From: Cranoglanis bouderius
Taxonomy: Eukaryota > Chordata > Actinopteri > Siluriformes > Cranoglanididae
Assembly: GCA_023630585.1 (NCBI GenBank)
Contig: CM042567.1
Span: forward strand, 15,495,001-15,559,000
Reading direction: 5' to 3'
Length of the DNA: 64,000 nucleotides
Shown in pieces: positions 11,479 to 24,300 of the stretch; the stretch's first letter is position 1; every line of letters starts with the position of its first letter. Position numbers and translations under genes: made by a program. The notes under the pieces are model-generated. The model searched no databases, was not told the origin of the DNA, and saw only the letters and a list, made by a program, of their open reading frames with translations.

Positions 11479-11484
11479 TTTATT
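11479..11484 (-). terminator. Polyadenylation signal of rasgrf2
   Basis: AATAAA on the minus strand about 50 nt past the rasgrf2 stop, predicting a very short 3' UTR. Longer isoforms using other signals cannot be excluded; the next 100 bases run into a TA microsatellite. Confidence 0.55.
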
Positions 11485-11532
11485 TGTCCATATGCTATGT
11501 TCCAGCATGGCCTAGCAGAAGTGCTAAAAACT

Positions 11533-11631
11533 TTAGTTGGCAGGTGCGAGTCTTGGTTCAAGCCTTAGAGATAATTCGTACAGAGTGTCGTCATCCATAA
11601 CGAGCGTTTTGTCAAGTAGGAATTGTGTCAC
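11533..11631 (-). CDS. rasgrf2: rasgrf2 exon 27 (C-terminus and stop)
   Basis: Residues 1216-1247 and TAA. VTQFLLDKTLVMDDDTLYEL then SLRLEPRLAPAN. Mammalian RASGRF2 ends EPRLPA, so this protein has a slightly longer tail. Acceptor gaccag|GTG. Confidence 0.94.
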   Translation of the reverse strand: MTQFLLDKTLVMDDDTLYELSLRLEPRLAPAN

Positions 11632-13818
11632 CTGGTCAGAAAAGAGGAGGAGTGTAAATTTCAAAATGTTTGGTAGAATCTCTGCAAGCCAGAAATTCTA
11701 CAAATCAAAGATGAACACCTTTAATAAAATTGCTCAAACAGTAATTGCTTAGATAGCTTTTAAAAGCTGAAACTTTAAATAGCTGAATGGGATGTGTTAT
11801 TGATTGGTTGGAATAAACTCACACAAACTGCTGTGTGATTAAGATTAGCATCTGCTCCTCTATCATATACTGCTCCAATGCTAACTACTGTAGTTAAAGT
11901 ACCTTGGGTTGATGTTCTATCCTGTAGGGGGCCTGCTGAAACTGTCGTATCTCTCTTATGATGTGAGAAATCTGCAGATTACAAACAGGGATTAATACAA
12001 ATTTTTAGGATAGTTTTTTTTTTTTTTCCATCACTGCTTCAACATATAAAATGGCATCTATATCTATCAAGGTGAGTCAGATGCAAACCTTAAAAGTTAC
12101 ATAAATTGACATAAACTGAATACATTTTTTGTGTGGATCTGGATACTCATTAAGCACTGGAACATGTGCACTGAACAAAATAGAGATTATGTAGAAGAAT
12201 GATACACTTTTATGACACCTATTTGCAATAAACAATGCAAAATTCATTCATTCATTTCATTTCATTTTCACCCTTGTATATCAGCCACAGAGAAATTAGC
12301 TTGTCATTCCTGATGTACAGATTAGGATATTCTAAACAGTAAAATTGCCAACATTGAAATTAGATCTACTGTCTATTGACACTGAGTATTTTTCTATGTA
12401 TCACACGTTCATGCTGTGTAAGGTGATGTTGTAGACTTATTGCATGTATGTATGTAATAAATGATGACTAATTTTATTTACAAACATTAGTAACCACACC
12501 AGTAGATGTGTATAAAATACATACAAACACACCTCAGTTTACCACATATAATATACTATGTAAAACACCCTGTCTTATGTATCATGTTAGCTACTAAGCC
12601 AGTAAAAAGATAGTGTAGATAAAGCAGTACCAAAAAGGTCTTTATTTAAAAAATAAATAAATAAATTAATAAAAAAAGGTTTTCATCACACAACAGCAAT
12701 AAGGCTTAAACTTGCTAGTGACTGTGGCTACTGGTTTACACAGTATAGCAGATATCCTTAATATCATAGCTACCATGCTAGCTAACCCGGCTAATTTTTT
12801 AAATTACATAATGGCAAAGTCCTTATAGTAAATTCTGTCTACTCAGCAGCCATCTTGGCATTGCTTCTGGGCAATTATTTTCAGGCATACAAGGAAGGGA
12901 GTCTCATTTATCAACCATGCTTGCATGTATGGGGTGTATGATTTCAGTGATTGATTACGGGACTGCGATGTCATCACTACAACTGCCAATCCCTGAAATT
13001 AGTCTCTGTTGTGCAATTACATATGTACAAAAATACAGAAGGAGGTAAATGTAAAGGGAGCTAGTGCCTGTAGCACTAGCTATTCCAGTAGCCAGTTTAG
13101 CTACCGCTAATTTAATCTAATGTGTGTATCTTCTTCTCTACTTCTGTATGTCTGCAATTTCATGGTGGAGGCTAGTTTCACGAGCTGCCAGTTGTAGTGA
13201 TGACATTTTTGTTCCCAAACAAGCGTCCTGTACCCAAACGAACAAACAAACAAAAAAACATCACCCGCGTTGCTCTTTACACTGGCTACATTGGTCCAAA
13301 TCGAGTACAGCATGGTGTCAAACTGTAATCCCTACCAGCACCATGTTTTCCCAGTGAAGCACTGGGAGAACAGGGGCAATTAGCATTTGAACCAATAATG
13401 TAATTTCTACATTTAATTTTTATTAAAAATAATGAAATTAAATATTTCTACATTAAAATAGTAGTCTCCGGTACAATTAGTGCAGTTTTATAAGGAAATG
13501 AGCTGGTGAGTTTTATTGAGCATCTTGCAGAACCAGACACAGTTCTTCTGGAGACTTTGACTTTCGCACTCGCTTCTTATTTTTGCAGCAAAACCCAGCA
13601 GAATTTTTTTGTCTGAAAAGTGTCTCTTATGTAATAAGATGTAATACAAACATTTTTCTGTAACATTTAATTTTGTGCTAGAAAACTAATGTTCGGGAAT
13701 CTAAAATGTTTTTGTACTGACTTGATCATGTAGAAAAAAGTCCTAAAATAAAAAAATCTATAACAAAGTTTGTACTAAAAAAGAATAAAAATAGGGTGCC
13801 TAAAACTTTTGCACAGTA

Positions 13819-13868
<50 letters not shown>

Positions 13869-16529
13869 TAGATAGATATACAGGGGTTGTATATAGATTA
13901 TACAACCCCTGGCAATAATTGTGGAATCGCCACACTTAGAGGATGTTCACCCGGATTTTGTACTTCGTAGCAAATAAACAAGTCACTGATATGACACAAA
14001 ACAATTGTTGTTTAATAGCTGAACATTCAGGCTTCATGAAACATACCTCAAACAAGTTAAATTAAATGATTTGAATTAATGGCATATTTTTTTCCAGATC
14101 AAGTAGAGGAAAAAAATTATGGAATCACTCAATGTTGAGGAAAAAATTATGGAATCATCAACAAAAAAATCACAATTAGTACTTTGTTGCTCCTCCTTGG
14201 GTTTTTCTGACGGCCTGAATTCTTTGAGGCATGGACTTCACTAATGAAAAACAATATTCTCCATCAAGCTGATTCCAACTTTTCTTGAATAGTGGTTGAC
14301 AGATCAGCTTTGCAGGATGGAGCCTTGTCATGGACCAATTTTTAAATTCCCGCCATAAATTTTCAATCGGGTTGAGATCCGGACTGTTTGCTGGCCATGT
14401 CGTTGAGTTGATTGCCTTTCCAGAAGAATAGCTTTAACACTCTTTGCTCTGTGGCAAGATGCACTGTCATCCTGAAAAATAACCTCATCATCACCAAGCC
14501 TATTTTCTATCAATAGAATGAGAAAAGTACCCAAAATTTCAGTGTACACCTGTGCATTGATTGTTGAGGTTTCCCCTGGTCTTTGACCTAACATGCAACC
14601 CCATATCCCAAATGAGTGGGGAAATTTGATTGTTTTCTTCAGGCAGTCATCTTTACATGTTTCATTAGAACGGCACCAGACAAAAATTCCAGCATCATCT
14701 CCTTTGCCAAAGCAGATTCGTGATTCATCACTGAATATCACTTTCATCCAATAATCCACACTCCATGATCGCTTCTCTTTAGTCCACTGTTACCTTGTTT
14801 TCTTCTGTTTAGGTGGTAGTGCTGGTTTTCATTTGACTTTTCTGTATGTAAATCCCATTTCATTCAGCCGATTTCTTACAGTTCTGTTGCAAACATTGAC
14901 TCCTGTTTCCGCCCATTTGTTTTTCATTTGTTTTGTTGTGCATTTTCGATTTTCAAGGCATATTTCTTTGAGTTTTTTATCCTGACATTTGCAGTCTTCC
15001 TTGGTATACTCATATGTTTTCCTTTTATAACCTTCCCATTTTGTTTATATTTTCACCACATTTTAGACACAGCTGACTGGGAACAACCATCATCTTTTGC
15101 CACACTCCGTGTTGGATTTACTTCAGGAAGGAGTTTTATAATCCTTTCCATTGTTTTAATTGACAGCTCTCTTGTTGGGGCCATGTTTCCTTTCAAAAAG
15201 TCCAAAGTTAAGGTCTGTAAACACTCTCTTTTAACTGCAGACTAATTTGTATTTTTAGACTTGTGCTTGTATTTGTTTTAGAAATGCAAATTACAAGGTG
15301 ATTCCATAATTTTTTTCCTCTACTTGATCTGGAAAAAAAATATGCCATTAATTAAAATCATTTAATTTAACTTGTTTGAGGTATGTTTCACGAAGCCAGA
15401 ATGTTCAGCTATTAAACAACAATTGTTTTGTGTCATATCCGTGATTTGTTTATTTGCTACAAAGTAAAAAAAATCCGGGTGAACATCCTCGAAGTGTATT
15501 GATTCCATAATGTTTGCCAGGCGTTGTATATATAGATATGCTATTTCTATTTAAAATATATATTTACATTATATTTAATATTTACATTTAACATTTAGAT
15601 TTATATTTATCATTTAGGTAGCATAATGTTAGATTAGATTTTCCTACCAAACATGGTTGCTGGTTTATGCAATACTGTATATTAGCTCAATGTTAGCTAG
15701 CTTGCTAAATCTTGTTTTTTGTTTTTTTTTATATATTACTAATATATAGTATGTAAAAATTTTCTTGATGAAGAAAAAACATGGAAACTGAAAGTAATGT
15801 TAGGAAAAAAGCATGCTTTAGACCCACCATTCTCATTTTGGAGAAATTGACCAGCCCCTCTTCAGTGAAATTTGGTGTACCTTCCTCAATAAATGCCAAG
15901 TCTGTAAGGTACATGCCCAAATATGGTACACATGGAGGATTGCAGCTGTGGGAAATGAACAACAACAACAAAAAAATTATACACTATTCTAGAAATGTCA
16001 TAGCTTATAGAAAAACACCAACTCAGTATAAATTACAAGCTTACTTTTTCAGGGTTTCCCTTAGGTTTTTAAATCTTCCTTCAGAAGACACTGTTTTCTG
16101 CAGCCTGTCCATTAGTGATTTGGTCTAATGAAGGAAAAATGCAGTTAACCTACCAAATTTGCATTTAAGTTATAATAGTCAAAAGATTTACATTCTTTCA
16201 GAATGAACTAAACATTTAATAACAAATATTTTCTATACATATTACTTGGTTAGATTTTCAAATGTTAGGTAGTTAAAATGAGGTTATTTAGCCAGTGTAC
16301 CTGCTTGCAGACTTTAGCCCAGGTCTTTTTCAGCCTGTATATGGCACTGCGGTTGAGAGCAGACGTGATCTCCAGCACTCCGTTGTAGTTGTTGAGGCAG
16401 CGACAGATATCGGCCACTGCCAACCATTTCTCAATTGAGTTGGCCCTGGAGCTCACCTCTGTGTGGGACATGATCTCAGATGCCACCAGATTACTCATCT
16501 GAGAGAGAGAGGGCGGGAGAGAGAGAGAG

Positions 16530-16586
<57 letters not shown>

Positions 16587-19500
16587 ATATTAGCTGAAAG
16601 AAGACAATCAAAATTGCTTGAAAGTTTTAAATCTTTTATACTTGCTTACATCATTGAAGTGCTGACTAGTTTTCATGATGTATGGAGTTCTTTCATTTTT
16701 GTCCATTTTCATCCATCCTTGGCCAAGAAATTCCCTGATGGATGCAAGAGGCATATTATAATATGTCACATAAGAGGTCACAGTAGCTCACAGGTTCCCA
16801 GCCCTGGTCCTACAGCAGTACCCCTGTGCTGCACGTTAGTGTTTTCCCGGCTAGAAACTCAGCCTCAGCTACAGCACATTTATCACGCTCAGAATATAAA
16901 ATATTAACAAACACTTTTAAACCACCATAACCCTGACCAGGCAGTTACTAAGGATGAATGAATGAATGCTGTAAATTCATTGTATTCATGTTAATGAACA
17001 TGCGCTTTGTTTGTCCTGTGAGCTTCATATCTGACCACTCACTCATACCCACATGAAAGTAAAAACCTTCCTCTCCTAATGCATACCTCTAACCTCAACC
17101 AGAAGCCCTGTAAACCCCGCCCCCAGCCCCAAAAACCCAAAAAAACTAATTATCAGAAACAAAACTACCCATAATTCTCAAAACCCATTATTATTATTTC
17201 CACCATGCCATGCTTAATTACCCACAGTATTGACTGTGTGCCAAAAAGTCATTTTTTTTCTGGCACACTTAAGAGGCAATAGTTTTAAACAGCAATTTAA
17301 TGTTACACGCCCATTAAAGCAAAAGTATTAGTTCACTTAAGAGTAAAATGGCAGCATGTTCTGTAGCATATTCATGCAAGCATGAATAAAATTATTAATT
17401 TTAAAAGTGTTTCTTTCATTTTTAAAAATTTTGAGTAGTAAAATACACACTGGACCAGGATGCAGTTAGCCCTGGGTTCAAATTTGTTGCAGTCATGGCA
17501 AGCTGTGGTGGAGAACTGCTATATGGGTGTTCCAAGTAGAACTTGGGATTATTAAGAACCCTTAATAATCCAAAACAAGAACCTGTAATAATCCAAAACA
17601 ACTCTTGATTTTTTTATGCTTCTAAAAGTGCAGTATGTATGCTCATGTAGTGGTTATAGCAGGTGAAGGTGTAGTTCAGCATGGGTCTGCACTGTGAGGG
17701 AAATGTTTTGGGATGAGCTAAAGGGGTAACGACTAACATGGCACACCTGAGCCCTGTTGTCCCATTTATGTAATCTCTTTCTGTATCTTTCTATCTTCCG
17801 AGAGAGGTCTACAGGCCTATAGATGGAATATCTAGATTACAGAATAACTCAAATCGTATTATTATGTACTTTGTATTTACTACTATTTAGTAGGATCTGC
17901 TGAAAGATACTCACTCATAGGGAATACTTCTGAACACAATGTGGTCCAGTAAGGTGATTTGCTCAGCCAGCTCCATGGCAGACAGAGATTCAAAACACTC
18001 CATTTTGGGGTACTCAGACTTAGAACCACACACACACACACACACACACACACATCAACAAAACACATACAGTATATAGCAGTGTATGTACAGTGTAGGT
18101 GTTGACTTACAGCAAACTATCTATACTAATTCAGCTATAGGAAATACTAAGCTACAGCTATTATGTCTAGAAGATCCTTTCAACAATTATATAATGATTT
18201 GTCTGACTGAGCTAATGTAGCTACCTACAGAAGAGATAGCGAGGAGGACGTAGCATTGATTCTTTATTTGATTGTGGCTTGGCTGATGAGGACAAAAGCA
18301 TTTTAGCTCAATATTTCACTATAAACAATCAATACACATATTTCAGATTGAAGCGCACAGACTGTGCTCACCGTTTGGAGAATATCTCTGATTTTAAGCT
18401 GCATGTCATCTGGTTCTTCTTGAGAAAGGGCACTGAAATAGAAAAAAAGCATGTTAGATGGACATTAGTCTTTATTTTATGTCAAGTAACTGCAGAATAT
18501 TTATTTCCTGGGAACAAATGCCTTTAATAGCAGGGTAGATCTACAGTTGCAATCAAAATTATTCAACCCCCATTGCAAATCAGGTTTATTTAAAAAATTT
18601 ACAGACTTTCAGCTGTTTGCAACGAACAAATCAAACAAAAGCAATTGGAATAGTTCAACACAACGAATGCTTCAAGTGGTTTCCCCAAATTCAGCTGAAA
18701 ATGCAATGACTTCTCCAGTTTCAAAATTATTGAACACCTTCATGGCAAACATCTTCAGTACTTAGTAGAGCACCCTTTTGCTGTTATGACCTGCTGCAAA
18801 CGAGATGCATAGCCAGATACCAGCTTCTGGCAGCGTTCCTGAGGAATCTTAGCCCATACCTCATGTGCAATGGCCTCCAGTTCAGTAATATTCTTGGGTT
18901 TGCGTGCTGCAACCACCTTCTTCAAATCCCACCAGATATTTTCTATGGGGTTCAAGTCAGGTGACTGATGGCCCTGTAGAATCTTCCAGGACTTCTTCTG
19001 CAACCAAGCCTTGGTGGAATTTAAGGTATGCTTGGGATCATTGTCCTGTTGGAAGGTCCAATGACGCCCAAGCTTCAGCTTCCTCATAGACGGTATGATG
19101 TTTTCTCCTAGGATTTTCTGATTCTTCAATGAATCCATCTTGCCTTCTACACGCTGCAGGTTTTCAGTGCCAGAGGATGCAAAGCAGCCACAGAGCATCT
19201 CCGAGCCACCACCATGCTTGACTGTGGACAGTGTTCTTTCTTTGTTCTTCTTTCTCCAGACATACCGCCGATCCATCGTGCCGAATAGTTCCAGTTTTGT
19301 TTCATCGCTCCACAGAACAGAATCCCAAAACTTCTGTGGCTTATTTATATGATTTTGAGCTGAATTTTCTTGTGCTTTTGGGTCAGTAGTGGTGTATGTC
19401 TTGGAGTTCTGGCATGGAAACCTTCTGCGTTTAGTACGTGCCATACTGTACTCACTGAAACCTCAGTGCCTGTTGCCACCAAGTCTTGCTGCAGGTCTTT

Positions 19501-21306
19501 TGCAGTCACTCGAGGGTTTTTCACAACCTGCCTTCTCAGAAATCTGATTAGAGCTGTTGATAGCTTCCTTCTTCTGCCCCGTCCAGGTATTTCATGTATT
19601 TTCTGCCCTTAGCCAGTTCAGGTATTTCATGTGTTCCCACTGAAGCACACCTGGTGCAACAAATGAAGCCCTTGATTAGTTGCATCAAGTGTGCTTGAGA
19701 CAACACCTGTTTTGTATATTTGTGCTGTTGTATATTTGATTCTATCCAGGGGGTTGAATAATGTTGAAACTGGAGAAGTCATTATAAGTTGCATTTTCAG
19801 TTGAATTTGGGGAAACCACTTGAAACATTTGTTGTGTTGAACTATTTCAATTGCTTTTGTTTGATTTGTTCATTGCAAACAGCTGAAAGTCTGTCAATTT
19901 TGAAAATATGTAGTGTATGTAGTGTATATATATGAGTGTATATATATGAGTGTATATATATGATTTACTATTATTAGAGCTTTAATAGGTGTTAGTAGAT
20001 TTAAAAGTATCAACAGCAGTAAATTGCTTGTTCAAGATATACAGTACTGTGCAAAAGTTTTAGGCACACGCAAAGAAATGCTGTAGAGCAAAGATCCCTT
20101 CAAAATAATGAAATTAAATCTTTCTACATTAAAAAAAAAAATACCACAAAGAGCAGTAAACATTAGTAAATAAAACAAAGTCAATATCTGGTGTGACAAA
20201 AGAACAAAAATAAAAATAGTTGTCTCCGGTACAATGTGTGCAGTTTAATAAGGAAATGAGCTGGTAAGTTTTATTGAGCATCTTGCAGAACCAGACACAG
20301 TTCTTCTGGACACTTTGACTTTCGCACTCGCTTCTTATTTTTGCAGCAAAACCCAGCAGCCTTCATTGTGTTTTTTGACTGAAAAGTGTCTCTTATGTAA
20401 TATGCTGCTTTCTTTAATTACATACAAACATTTTTCTGTAACATTTAATTTTGTGCTAGAAAACTAATGTTTGGGAATCTAAAATGTTTTTGTACTGACT
20501 TGATAATGTAGAAGTCATAAAATAAAAAAATCTAAAACAGAGTTTGTACTATAAAAAAATAGGGTGTATATATAAACACATTAACACATTTGTAAAAATC
20601 AGTTGAACATAAAGTGAGTTACATCCTGTTTTATTAGGGTAGAGCTGCATTTCTAGTCTTGCACTGGCTTATGAGTGATTCTCGCCCCTGCTAATGTGGC
20701 AATGGTGATGACGTATGAAGGCAGGGAGCCGTGAATCCCTGAAACTCAGCAACACACAGGGCCCAGAGGAGAAAAAAATGCACATAAGCTTCATTCTCAG
20801 ACACACTACAAAGCAACTGCAATTTTAGGAAAGCTTTAAAAAGCATTAAAAAAGAAAGCACGCATTTGTGAGTGTTATATGCTGTGGAATTTATGAAACT
20901 GTGATGATGGAGTGCAAAAATCTCACTATTTGCAAAGATTAATGGCCTCAGTGCCTCAAGATGCTTCAATCTGTATATACAGAAGGTCTCATGAGGCTTT
21001 AAGGCTCTGACGTCAAATCTAGTAATTTTAATAATCTAGATTTATTATTTGTTTTGAATTTTACAATCACATAACAGTAAACATGACCTGTAGGCTACAA
21101 AATGTATATATGCTATTGTAATCTATATAAAGGTAATGTTAGTGGTCAGAGTGATAAGACATATGGTACAACCTTAGTATGTTGGTTGTGGCTTTTCTTT
21201 CCTGAGGTAGCAGATCAGGATCCCTCAGCACTTCCTCTAGCAGAGTGATCACTCCCGCCTTCAGTTCACCGTTCATATCAAAGTCCTGTGCAGCAGCAGC
21301 AGCAGT

Positions 21307-21364
<58 letters not shown>

Positions 21365-24300
21365 TTACATTCATTCATCTTCAATAGCTCTTTATTCTGG
21401 TCAGGGTTGTGGCGGAGCCTATCCCAGAAACACTGGGCACAAGGCAGGAATACACCCTTGATGGGACCCCAGTCTATCACAGGACCACACATTACGTCAT
21501 GGCCAAAAGATTTTTGTCTAAAAGAGAAAAACCCCATCTTTCATGGCAACAACAAGCCAGTTGTTTTGATAAAAACAAAAAGTGTCATGTCCTTAATTGG
21601 CTCTGACACATATAGAGAGTGGAGGTAGCAGTGCAGAGCTGTAGGGGGCCTGTTGACATTTCACTGCAATCCTTACCATGTGTAGAATAAGGGTGATGAG
21701 CAGAGCAACTCAGACAGAGGAATAAGACATAGGAATCCAGGGAGTAACAGCACCATACTTAAGTAACAATAGTAGATACTTTTAACACAGCACACAAAGT
21801 TTTCAGTGAAACAGATCGCTCAAATTGTTTGAATGGATTTGCAGGAAATGTGAAAGGTATATAGCTTGAATGGTAGACAAAAGTCTTTTATCTGCTATAC
21901 AAACACGTATATATATAAGACATATAAGACTCTTCAGGTGTGCAGTGGACTTCCTGTTGACCCTCTTTTCATTCCCTGCACACCTATTGCTCATTACCTG
22001 GAGTATATAGTATATGCCCATTATTTTCAGCCACTTTTTGGAAAAGTCTTGTTATTGCCTAGTCTGGGCAGTCTGAGCAGTCTGGGCAGAGTTATTAAAA
22101 AAAAAAAAAGAATCAGAAATCAAACATAAAGAACAATTCCCCATATCCATAAGGATTACAAGAGGAATCTTAAAAGAGAGAGGGAAGAGTGAATGAAAGG
22201 ATAAAAGTGTACATGATCTTCAGTTACAATGCAGATGGCTCAATACTTCCACATAAGACAACACATATGGGCACAGGAAAAAAGAAACGAAAAAAAAAAA
22301 AATAACAGAGGTTTGTGACATTGTATTGACTACCATAATCTCAATAAACTGCTGCTGGCCGTAACATCTGTATTAGAGTAATGGTGTAACTGGATAGCAG
22401 GGTTAAACACTCATTTCATATCCTGACTAATTATAGGAACCAGATATATATCAGATATAGCATATCAGATTTGGGGTCAGATCAATGTATCCGTTGCCAA
22501 GCTTCTACGGCTGTTCATAACTGTTCTTACTGCTTTACTGACCTAGAATGCCAGCAGACCCCATAGTCCTGATTGCAAGATCTTGACCTCACCCAACTGT
22601 ATCGTCACCACCCCCCCCCCAAATGTATCACAAGTGCCCTAGAGACAAGACCCCTTTATGTCCCAGTCACAATTCATTCACAACTTCATGAATTACATTT
22701 ATGGCTACATTATTTTGGTAAGTGCTTTTTCCTGGTCAGGATCATGGTGGGTCTGGAGCCTATCCCAGGAACGCTGGATGTGAGATGGAAATACGCCCTG
22801 GATGGGACACCAGTCCATCAGAGGGCACCATGCACATACACATTCACACCTAGGGGCAATTTAGTGTAGCCAGTCCAGCTACTGGCAGGTGAAACTGGAA
22901 ACTGGAATATGCGGCGGAAACCCATACAGACACGGGAAAACGTGAACTTCCACACAGACGGTAACCCAAGCTCAGAATCAAACCCAGGACTCAAAACTAT
23001 CTTTCAATCACTACCTGCCTCACATCAGATTGTCCTGGGATTCACCTTTATTCACCTTACTCTTACTGAGTTGCTTTACCTGGTCATTTGCCTGCTCGAT
23101 ATGTGCCCAAGCAATATATATTTATGAAAAAATTGCTCTTTATCACTGGTTGTTGGTTCTTCAGTTTAAAGGTTATGTTTTGAATTTAATAAGATAAACA
23201 TACTATTCTCTTATTCTATTTGTATAATAGAAAATGAAGTATGTAGCTGTTTCATCATCTTGTTTCTTTAATCCTCTGTCTTTTTTTCTGTAAAATGTAT
23301 AGGCGATAGATGTGAATATGGAGCTGACCTGAGAGTGCTTGGAAACCCAGTGCCGCAGGACGTTAAGCACCCTGTTTGTGGCAGCCCGGCGGATGAGAAA
23401 CTCCTTGTCGTATGACTTCTCTGGGCTGGTGAAACCTGGTGAGAGTGAGTAGCAAATTTTTTTGCAATATTGGGCTGAACAGAATGACTGTTATAATTTT
23501 CAAGATACATTATATGGCCAAAGGTTAGTGGACACCTGACCATCACACCCACATGTGCTTTTTGAACATCCCAGTCCAGATTTAGTCCCCGTTTACTGTT
23601 ATAATAACCTCCACTCTTCTGGAACGGCTTTCCACTAGATTTTGGAGTATGGCAGTTGGCATTTTCCCATTCAGGCACAAGAGCATTAGTGAGGTCAGGG
23701 AGGCCTGGGGCACTGACTTATTTAGACAGATTTATTCAGTGGGGTTGAGGTCAGGGCAAACCATGTCTTCATGGAGCTTGCTTTGTGCACATGTGCACAG
23801 GTTTGTGCTCCAGTGAGGGAAAATTGTAATGCTACAGCATGCAGCAGCATCCTATACAATTGTGTGCTTCCAACTTTGTGGCAATAGTTTGGGTTAAGAA
23901 CCACATAGGGATGTGATGGTCAGGTGTCCACATACTTTTGGCCATGTCGTGTATTCCACCGCTAATCCCAGATGCTGGAGTAAACATTTTCAGAATTTTC
24001 AAGCATTAACTGATTACTACTAGACACTCAAAATGACCTAGAAAATGACCTCTTTAAAAATATCAGAATAGTTTCTTAGATAAAGATAAAGAATAGTATC
24101 TTTACCACTATACATTCTTTTAATTAATATACACTATACACGGGTTTTAAACCAACACCAGCTGCCCTTTGGAACCATGTCATGTTGGACTTGGCCCAGT
24201 GAGAGATTTGTAATGGAGCTGTCATAAGTACTGTCTGACCTTGAGGGCCACTATGTCCAGCTGCTGCTGTGGCGATGGCAAAGGCGGAGGCAGGAGACAC

